A stretch of DNA of 64,000 bases. Source: Helichrysum umbraculigerum. Lineage: Eukaryota; Streptophyta; Magnoliopsida; Asterales; Asteraceae. Below the pieces are notes generated by a model. That model was not told the origin of the DNA. It searched no databases and saw only the letters and a list, made by a program, of their open reading frames with translations. The stretch lies in assembly GCA_949592205.1 (NCBI GenBank), contig CATIUR010000006.1:69436001-69500000 (forward strand), in the 5' to 3' direction. Position 1 is the stretch's first letter; every line of letters starts with the position of its first letter. Position numbers and translations under genes: made by a program. Shown piece after piece: positions 56,775 through 64,000 of this stretch.

Positions 56775-57085
56775 TTCTGAGACAAAGCGTTAGTAAGATT
56801 AAGGCCTATATTCATATAGTTCCTATATAATATAGCCTATTGAGTGTCTAGCATAAACATGTTTAAGTCTCGGTTCTCTCGAGATCAGAGTCACTAATGT
56901 ATTCCGGCTCAACATAACCATTTCAGACCTTACATCATCTTTCCTTAATTGTACATAGTTGATCAGGCTATGTTAAATTAAAGTCGTATGATGTAATTCC
57001 TGAACCAATCATGCCTAGTAAGGAAATACTGCCTAACGGTCATAGTCTAGGCCCACTAAATGCAACCTAGTTCACTATAACCTTA

Positions 57086-57098
57086 GGCTCTGATACCA
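57086..57098 (-). other. Primer-binding site of the outer element
   Basis: The minus strand reads TGGTATCAGAGCC, three nt after the 5' LTR end at 57102. Leader sequence 56780-57085 carries no ORF. Confidence 0.9.
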
Positions 57099-57101
57099 AT
57101 C

Positions 57102-59391
57102 TGTAACACCCCCAAATTTAGCGATTTGCGGAAGCATACATTGGGTGTTACTAATCAATATACAAAGCACAAGATTAATAGTAAACGACCTCTAAATGAG
57201 ACGTTTGTAAAATAGTTACATTTCATAATTAATAATCGTTTGAAAACCGTAGGTTTTCGTATACAAAATGTAATTCCCTAGAGCCCACGCGTATAGCGGG
57301 AGATTCTATTACATCACCATAGTTACAAAAGATAATGCCAAAGAATCTCCGTTAAATGCAGTTTGTAAATCATGCGACTCTAGCTAGTAATCCTGGAGTA
57401 ATCCTACTCCGTAAGTGTACCTGAGATACAAAGCTAAAAAGTGTCAACCAAAAAGGTTGGTGAATCTCACAGGTTTAGTAATGAGTAGGTGTTATGAACC
57501 ACAAGTATGTACCCGTATTGCTATCAAGCAAAGTAAGTAAATCAGTAAACCAGTACAGTGCCATGAGCTCATAAGTTGAAGCTTAACCGTGTAGTGTGAA
57601 TATATCACGTACCCCCGTGAGTGCTATCCGCACACTCATATGTAACAAATACTAATATGTCCGTTTCTACGTGTAAATCAGTACGTGGTGGCGCTACCAC
57701 CCCAGACAGGGATTGTCAGTCCCAAATGGATCCATCTATTAGTAATCGCGCTTAAGTCCATAACTAACAACTTACGATTAGGAGGCTTTCAGTGGATAAA
57801 AGTAACTCATGCGTTTGTTTGTAATCAGTAATGTTTTCAGTTCAGTACATTGTGTTCATACGTAAAACAGTTGCTAAGTATCTCACCCCAAGTATAAAAC
57901 AGTAAAAGTGGGGCTGTAAGACTCACCTGAGTCGAGCAGTGGTAACTAGAAAGTAGTAGTAAAGCAAGTAGGTTCTCCGAACCCGTAACCTTCTAGTGCC
58001 TAAACACGTAAGGTTAAGTAAGTAGATGTCTCGCAAGACCATCTAGGCTAGTTGTTCATACAACCCGTTGTGTTTAAATGTTGGTTTGTTCGCGTTCGTA
58101 ACAAAGTATACGGCCCGTTGGTGGTTTGTTATAATTAAAGTTTATCATTCAATACGCAAATTAAAGTAATTGTAATAGGAAAGTATGTTTTATTATGATT
58201 GTTAGGTCGTATCGTATAAGGATTTGAGGTTGTAAAAGTTCGACACTTAGTGAAAATGTGAGTTTTCAAGGTTCTGGTTTGTGCGACGTAGCATGCGACG
58301 TTGCAAGCGACGTAAGGTGCGACGTAGGCAGGTACGTCGCATGATGCGACCTTCGCAAATCAATGCGACGTAGGGGGCGACGTCGCTAATGCGACGTTGG
58401 TTCGGTTTGCGACGTTAAAGTCTACGTCGCTACGTGCGACGTCCGCAAGTTAATGCGACGTAATAGGCTGCGTCGCTAGTGCGACGTTGAGGTTTTTGTG
58501 CGACGTAGGTCGCGACGTCGCAGAGGCCCCTGGCCAGGTGCGACGTAGCGGTCTGTTGGCCGGAAAATGTGCCGAAAATGAGTTTTCCGGTTTCCGTTCG
58601 GTCCAAATCTTTTACCCAACCCTTATATGAACATATTAAGCCTATTTAAACCATAATCTAGTAAAAATGATCAAAAACGAGAGATGTCGGGATTTGTCGA
58701 AAACTTACAAAGTGTCGGATTGAAAATCCGAAAAGATAGGAATGTAGATCGTGTAGTCGTGGTCACTTTTCTCCAAACGAGTGGTATGTTTCGGCGAGGT
58801 TTGATGGTGTTATTTGGTGATTTAAGTGGGTGGTGGTAGTTTGGTTTGTTAGTTGAGAGAGAAAAAGAAAAGAAGAAAGAGAAAGAAAAGAATAAATGAG
58901 GAAAGATAGAGTGGGATGTGAAGATGTAGGTGAAAGCCTCATTTTCAGCTCCCGTTCCCCGCATCCCGTGCGGTGTTCGTTTTCTCCGTAGTTTATGCGT
59001 TAAATATTTATTTATAAAATCACAAGTCTTGTTAAATAATTTACTTAAATTATTCCTTAAATCCTTAATAGTTTAAATTAAATTTAATTACTTTTGTTAT
59101 TAAATCGTGTAAGTCTCAATCGTGTAATACGAGGCAGTTACTATTTGTTATAAAATAGCATTTCGGTCATAGTTGCGTTATTTTTGTTTATAAATCTTTG
59201 TTCACCAACGTCCGTATTAATCAAATAGAATTTCATTCTATTTAAGTTGCGTACGATTTAAGCCAAATCGCAAAGTTGTATATATTTACCAACATATAAT
59301 CCGATACATAAATTAGCCTAACACAGAACTAATTACATGTATTTACAAAGAATTAGGCACTAATTCTAGTCCTAATTTGCCGGTTGTTACA
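57102..59391 (-). repeat. 5' LTR of the outer element
   Basis: 2290-bp direct repeat of 40798-43089. It carries the same donor-like site (58708) and the palindrome array at 58547-58282, and differs at about nine substitutions plus two 1-bp length changes (C run near 57110, T run near 59053). Confidence 0.95.
58282..58547. repeat. Palindrome array, TGCGACGTA / TACGTCGCA type (5' LTR)
   Basis: Copy of the array at 41979-42244 with one visible base difference (CTTCGCAAATC against CTTCTCAAATC). Confidence 0.92.
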
Positions 59392-59406
59392 CAAAACCTG
59401 ACTTCA

Positions 59407-59584
59407 CCGTCACTAACCTTAGTGACTCATGACCTTTGTACCGACACTTACAACCGACACTTCCTTAAGTGTCGCCCTTTATGCGTCACTTGCACAAGTG
59501 ACGCCATTAGATCAGAATCCGTCATTTCATGTGACACTTCATAAGTGTCGCCTAAACTCTTGAGTGTCGCTATAAGTGACACTA
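59407..59584. repeat. Palindrome array, GCGTCACTT / AAGTGACGC type (right part)
   Basis: Continuation of 40584-40785 after the nested insertion. 59483-59504 is a 9-bp stem (GCGTCACTT) with loop GCAC. CGACACTT / AAGTGTCG variants are mixed in. Confidence 0.9.
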
Positions 59585-61147
59585 AAAACAGAATGTTTAC
59601 AACTCATTTTTACTAAGTGTCGAGACCTAAATTTTATCACTTGATTTCACCCAAATTCAAGTCCAGATGCGTTTTTCACCAAAGCAATTTAATAGAAATA
59701 AAAAATTTTCGAGCTGACCTGGCATCTCGACCCCAGCCAGGGGCAAGCCCCTTGGACCCCGCTAGGGGTTGCCACCCCTGGAACCCCGCTAACTAGGGGC
59801 GCTGCCCCCGGACCCCCGTACCAAATTTATTACCTTATTAAGTACAATGAAAGTAATTCAGAGATTATTATTGTCTTCACAAACCGTCACCAACGGGCCG
59901 TACACGTTTTCAAACAAACAACCCAATCAACCAAATCGTAGTAATTTGGACATGTCAATCAACCAAATCGGGGTAATTTGGACATTATAGTGGACAAACA
60001 ACTACAAAGGTATTCTTCGTAAATGCCTAATCAATTAATAACCATCGCGTGTCATGGACACCCTCAGGTTACTAATCTTCAGACAACAATTCAAGGCTAA
60101 TCGATTCAAGTCTAATTAGATAAACAATCAGGGGTGTGATATTATTGCTCGTTTTATTTTACAAGTTGAACGCAAGTACAAATCAAATCAAATACTACAT
60201 GAGTTTCAAGCTAATCAATTTAAAGCCCTCCATAGCATAGTCTGGTAATACGTAGTAGCGTGAATGTTAGTATATGATATCATATAGGATTGACAATCCT
60301 CATCCGGGTTAGCAAGCACTAACTGGTCAAACGGATGTATTAGCATTTGGGAAGACGAGTGTAGATTAGGCACTCGTAGGAGGCAACCTCAGTTGGGTTT
60401 CCTTAATTAGACCTGACACTCAAGTTAAGCTCAGACTATGTGCTCATGGCTGTATAACTTTTATTTTGCTTAATTGCATTTTAAATTCAATTATAAATCT
60501 TGTGGTTCATACAATTATGTGTTGACATACAAACCTGTGAGCTCACCAGCGTTTCGCTGACCCATTTTAGCATGTATCACAGATAACCAGCAGTAGGTTG
60601 GACTGCTCAATCAGGATCAATTAGCTCGAGTCAGCATGCAAACAATCAGAGATTTAGCTGCATTATTATATTTTGTATAGATTAATTATGTACTTAAATC
60701 TCTCAATTTCAACCGAGCTAATGTAACTATATTTTGATGTAAACTTTGATTTATCAATACAAGTTGTAAAACGACGCATATAGAGTCGTTCATTATATCT
60801 TATGTGCTGTAATATGTAATTAGTCGTGCCCCGACCCGAACCGCTTCCGCATCATAATTTGGGGGTGCGACACTTGGCCGTATTTTCAGGCTCGCAGAGG
60901 ACCAATATTTGTACTTGTCCTTTGTGCTCAACTTATTCACACTCCCAACTTGGGGGCCATTATATTCTTCAGGTAATTACTTTAAGGGTAAATGACAAAA
61001 ATCGGCAACGAACTGCAACAAATTGGTCCAAGTATGCAACCTACCAATTATATTGCCCATGTATGGCACTAACCGGCAAGTTTTGTGCCCGGATATTTGA
61101 AAGTTAAGGTTTTACCGTTTGGTTGGTATAAATGCTGACTATCATCA

Positions 61148-61205
61148 CACGTCAGCTTACACGTCATTAAAATTTCCACGTCACGAGACACGTCGCTGCC
61201 ACGTC
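61148..61205 (+). promoter_or_regulatory. Cluster of five CACGTC motifs upstream of the GRF gene
   Basis: CACGTC starts at 61148, 61160, 61177, 61189 and 61200, within 60 bp. ACGT-core motifs are bZIP sites in plant promoters. Here they may instead be transposase sites in the MULE subterminal region. Confidence 0.55.
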
Positions 61206-61291
61206 ACCTAAAATTCCCCAATTTTTATTTCTCCCTCATTTTGACACTCACGAACCCTAACCACGTAACTCCATTTGCGGCGATAGCGAGC

Positions 61292-61827
61292 ATGTCTTCT
61301 TCATCATCTTTCTCGTTCAATTCAAGCCATAATCGTGAACTTCCAACCCACTGCAACTGCAATCCGCCTCTGTTGTTGAAGCAACGGACCTCTTGGACCA
61401 CTACCAACCCTGCTCGTCGATTTCTCACTTGTCCCAATTCCCTGGTCAGTGAAAATTATGAATTTTTTGAAATTGGGTTTCTTTACTTATCGTTTGTTGT
61501 ATAAATTTTGTGTAGTGTGCTTGGAAAGGTTGTGACGCGTATTGGTTTATTGATGATGAACTAACTAATGATTGGTACAAGCTTAACTTGAATGAACTGT
61601 ACAAGGCATTGAATCGAGATCAGAAACAAGCTTTCAGGGAGAGCATGATGAACAAAGAAAGGCTAGAGAGGATGCAAGAAGAATTTGAGGTTTACAAGTC
61701 CAGCAAAGTAGAAGACATTAACAAACTGCAAATGGAGTTGCATACAGTCAAGTCTAAGGCTGTGTTGATGAAGAAGTTTTTGGTCATTTTGGTGATGATT
61801 GTTGTGCTTCTAGTCATGTTTAAGTAG
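61292..61827 (+). CDS. GRF-type zinc finger protein with C-terminal membrane anchor
   Basis: Predicted as two exons, 61292-61444 and 61516-61827, joined at CTG|GTCAGT and TGTGTAG|TGT, giving 154 residues. The intron carries no frame-compatible finger residues, and joining completes the motif. A Ser-rich start is followed by a GRF-type zinc finger: C21-x-C23, then WTTTNPARRFLTC (35-47) and C57, followed by AYWFIDDE. A coiled-coil region (about 80-130, MNKERLERMQEEFEVYK) and one hydrophobic helix at the very C-terminus (135-153) follow. This architecture is a common plant family, often near Mutator-like transposases. Its role is unknown, with binding to single-stranded nucleic acid known for some GRF fingers. 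Convergent with the transposase at 62439-64000. Confidence 0.8.
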
Positions 61828-62438
61828 GATTGTACCGATGGTTTGGCATCTTTGTTGTAGATGTAGTACTAACTAGCAATTGTAACTTGGTAACTTAGAT
61901 GCTTGTATTTTGGTATCACTTTAATGCAATGGGAAATGCTTATGTTTCACCCACTGTATTTACATTGTACATAGATTAGATTTCAAATTGTTTGTGTATT
62001 AATTTCTTTCACCAACTGCATTTACACTGGTTTGAATTGAACCTTTTATGACAAGTAAATAAGTAGTTCCAAGACTGTAGATGTACATATATAGTTGAAA
62101 CAGACATGCATAGTTTAGATAAGCAATAAAATAGGATTGGAAAGTGGATATAAAGTAAATCTAAACCAGTCAACATAGTGGAATCTACATAGATAGTGCT
62201 TTTGAAAAAAGCATACAAGAATCCAAAGTAGTAACATTACAATACAAAGCAAACGACCAAACACTGTCCACTTGCACATGAGGTAATCCTAGAATGCATA
62301 AATACAGCCAAAAAAGTGGAGCTAAGGGACCACTTGAGAACATGGGTTTGTCTTGGACTTTACATTACAAAATATAACTTAATAATCCTGACCCAGATTT
62401 AATACCTCAAGCTCCACTGCTCAACCACCATACCACCT
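61828..62438. other. Convergent 3' flank between GRF gene and transposase
   Basis: AT-rich untranslated sequence, no ORF of note. Confidence 0.45.
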
Positions 62439-64000
62439 CTACTCACCAGCTTCATCTTCCACAGTGAAAGGCTTATCTGCAGATTGGCCAGTCCCATCTT
62501 TAGGCAACTTTTTAGCATTCCACTTAGCTGCAATTCTCTCAGACTTCTTTCTGGGTTTGACAAGAGTGGGATCTTTCTTCCAGTTGAAGTACCTTGCAAC
62601 CTCATCAACAACTTCATCAGATTGAGGTGCCCTGCTCTCCTGAGTATCTGATAACTTTTGGTCATTACTGAATAGTCGTCTAGCAACAGGGTTAGGTTCC
62701 ATCTCCAGTTCTTCATCTACAAGCTCACTGCCACATTCATCCCCATTACCAGCATCATTTTCATCTGTGTGCTCATCCACCAACTCCAAGTTTTCATTCC
62801 ACACTTGCTCAGGCTCATTCACAGGGGGTTCAGCATCTTTGTTTTCGTTACCAGCAACATCCCACCCAAATATCTACATAGGCACAAAATATAGACACTT
62901 GAATAAATGAGTAAATATGTAACATAAGAAATATATTAGTTAAATAATTTATGTACTCAGAATTTTACCTCTGCATCTGAGATGGGCACTTCTTGGTTAT
63001 GCAGTGGTGTGGTAGGCACCTCTGTCATAGGCTCATCTACCAAATATTTACCAGCCACATCTGTCATAGGCTCATCTGTGTTCTCTTCATTACCATCCAC
63101 ATCTGTCATAGGCTCATCTACCAAATCTTTACCACCTCTACCTCCTCTTGCACCTCTACCACATCTACCTCCTCTTGCACCTCTACCTCCTCTAGCACCT
63201 CTACCACCTCTCCCTCCTCTAGCACCTCTTCCACCTCTAGTTACTTTACCTACTGTGATACCATCATCTTCTTGAACATCTGCACAACTGGGTCCAGCTT
63301 TAAAGCCTGCCTCACCTCTGCCACCTCGACCACCTCTTCTACCTCTACTAACTACCTCAGGCTTTGGTCTGGTGGGGTTCTTGCAATAACTTATGTTATG
63401 ACCCTTTTCCCAACAGTTATGACAAGTCATAACTCTCCCAACTCTAGTTACTTGATGATCATTTTCTGAACTGTGCCTAATCGTTTTTTTTTTGTCTTCC
63501 AGGCATTCTTCTTGCAATAGGTGGAATAATTGGAGGATCATCTGTCCTTGGCCAATTGGCAGAACCTTTGACTGGCATAATGGAATATGCATACGTGTTC
63601 TGCCAATTCTCCTTGTGCAGCCATGATGATACTCCCTCTTCTGGATCAATATGGCAATGGATGTAGGCTGCCACTGCATGAACACATGGTATGCCACTCA
63701 AATCCCACAGTCTGCATTCACAATGCCTATCTCCTATGTTTACACCATATGATTCATTTGCTGACCTCACCTCAAAGACTTGAAACTCACTTTGGTACAC
63801 AACCCATTCCCTAACATAATAGATACATATGAATAATAATATTTGGTAAACATTAAGTAGTTTGGCAAGATAAGGCAAGAACATAGTGTACCTCTGTTTG
63901 ACCTTCTGCAACTCAATGTACTTCCTGATAGAAGGACAAATTGTATCTTCCAGTTGCCTTGTTTGTTGCTTCATAATGTAAATTCTTTGCATAAGGTACA
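62439..64000 (-). pseudogene. MudrA-like MULE transposase, C-terminal exons (partial, frameshifted)
   Basis: Runs off the right edge. Exons inferred on the minus strand: >64000-63892, 63810-62969 and 62873-62439. Introns have GTACAC...TTAG (63891-63811) and GTAAAA...GTAG (62968-62874) borders, and both junctions keep phase. Coding order: MULE helical segment (QRxWVVYQSEFQVFEVR across the first junction), SWIM zinc finger CECRLWDLSGIPCVHAVAAY (about 63720-63660), WPRTDDPPIIPP and RRMPGRQKK. A frame change at a 10-A run (63493-63484) follows, then a CCHC knuckle CHNCWEKGHNISYC, an RGG-rich region (about 63370-63130), three acidic DEPMTDV-type repeats, and an acidic C-terminal exon with a basic KPRKKSERIAAKW segment. 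The catalytic DDE domain lies outside the window. The frame change may be real decay or a homopolymer error. Confidence 0.82.

Larger units (their letters stand above)
40798..59391 (-). mobile_element. Tekay-like Ty3/Gypsy chromovirus (outer nested element)
   Basis: The 5' LTR is at 57102-59391, PBS at 57098-57086, an accessory ORF split by a second insertion, intact gag-pol at 47532-43123, a polypurine tract, and the 3' LTR at 43089-40798. The TSD CAAAA is at 40793-40797 and 59392-59396. Without the inner element it is about 10.1 kb. About nine substitutions and two 1-bp indels distinguish the LTRs by eye, making it older than its own insertion. The chromodomain, GPY region and integrase place it among plant chromoviruses, most like Tekay/Del (judgement from memory). 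Confidence 0.95.
39644..60872 (+). mobile_element. Solo LTR of a Gypsy-type element, split by nested insertion
   Basis: It starts TGTGACACCCGAAAAATTAT (39644) and ends GGGGGTGCGACA (60872), with the 5-bp TSD CTTGG at 39639-39643 and 60873-60877. With the 40798-59396 insertion removed it is about 2.63 kb. It has the 32-nt leader block (40119-40150), a CTTTGTAAGT donor-like site (40423), a palindrome array and the GACAATCCTCATCCGG block (about 60290). There is no PBS, coding sequence or second LTR, so it is a solo LTR formed by recombination. Confidence 0.9.
60986..64000. mobile_element. Probable Mutator-like element (left end in window)
   Basis: GGGTAAATGACAAAAATCGG at 60986 resembles the terminus of the Mutator-like foldback at 8065 (GGGAAAATCACAAAAATGAT) and of other plant MULEs. 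Inside lie a GRF-zinc-finger gene and, convergently, the C-terminal exons of a mudrA-like transposase. The right end and TSD are outside the window, so the extent is inferred. Confidence 0.55.

Noticed and set aside
62982..63469. Plus-strand Pro/Ser/Thr-rich ORFs
   Set aside because: They are the antisense of the RGG-rich transposase tail.

Overview
This window looks like nuclear DNA of a flowering plant, most likely a eudicot and possibly Asteraceae (lineage is inference). It has chromodomain Ty3/Gypsy retrotransposons primed by initiator tRNA-Met, Helitron, Stowaway, CACTA, hAT, Harbinger and Mutator-like elements, a plant SINE and LINE, and two plant-type GT34 glycosyltransferase genes. 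Genes are sparse. Most of the sequence is mobile elements, many nested, and their boundaries were read from terminal motifs and target-site duplications (TSDs).

Layout, left to right. 1-1342: right end of a minus-strand LTR that runs off the window. 2214-4402: 5'-truncated LINE with a 45-G homopolymer. 5401-10625: cluster of small elements (Helitron, Stowaway, SINE, CACTA, Mutator-like foldback, another foldback, Harbinger-like). 11217-14917: solo LTR, minus. 17340-18380: decayed PDR-type ABCG transporter. 19680-19870: LOB-like ORF. 19939-28894: very young non-autonomous Gypsy element carrying a broken gag and an unrecognised coiled-coil/zinc-knuckle ORF but no pol. 31315-35358: gene island with two convergent, intact GT34 galactosyltransferase-like genes. 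38318-39104: hAT-type element. 39644-60872: three-level nest, in which a solo LTR (plus) is split by a Tekay-like element (minus, intact 1469-residue gag-pol), itself split by a second Gypsy element (plus, gag-pol with one frameshift and one stop). 60986-64000: probable Mutator-like element with a GRF-zinc-finger/membrane-anchor gene convergent with a mudrA-like transposase that runs off the right edge.

The most unusual signal is a set of short palindrome arrays. At least six unrelated LTR sequences, and two further short stretches, each carry a compact array of CpG-containing palindromes. The palindrome sequence is private to each family, but the layout recurs. Spacing is often strikingly regular: exactly 19 bp within seven pairs, about 20 bp in three others, exactly 73 bp in another. 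In five LTR families the array lies about 150-300 nt downstream of a GTAAGT/GTAAGA splice-donor-like site. In the three elements with internal regions, a good splice acceptor sits just before the first ATG, so splicing would remove both the array and the primer-binding site. This suggests, as inference only, family-specific signals confined to unspliced genomic RNA (dimerisation or packaging), or DNA-level recognition arrays.

The retroelements also share a stem-loop with compensating base changes just upstream of the polypurine tract and a 32-nt block in the LTR leader. LTR divergence counted by eye (about 9 substitutions in the outer nested element, 4 in the inner, 2 in the non-autonomous one) agrees with the insertion order.
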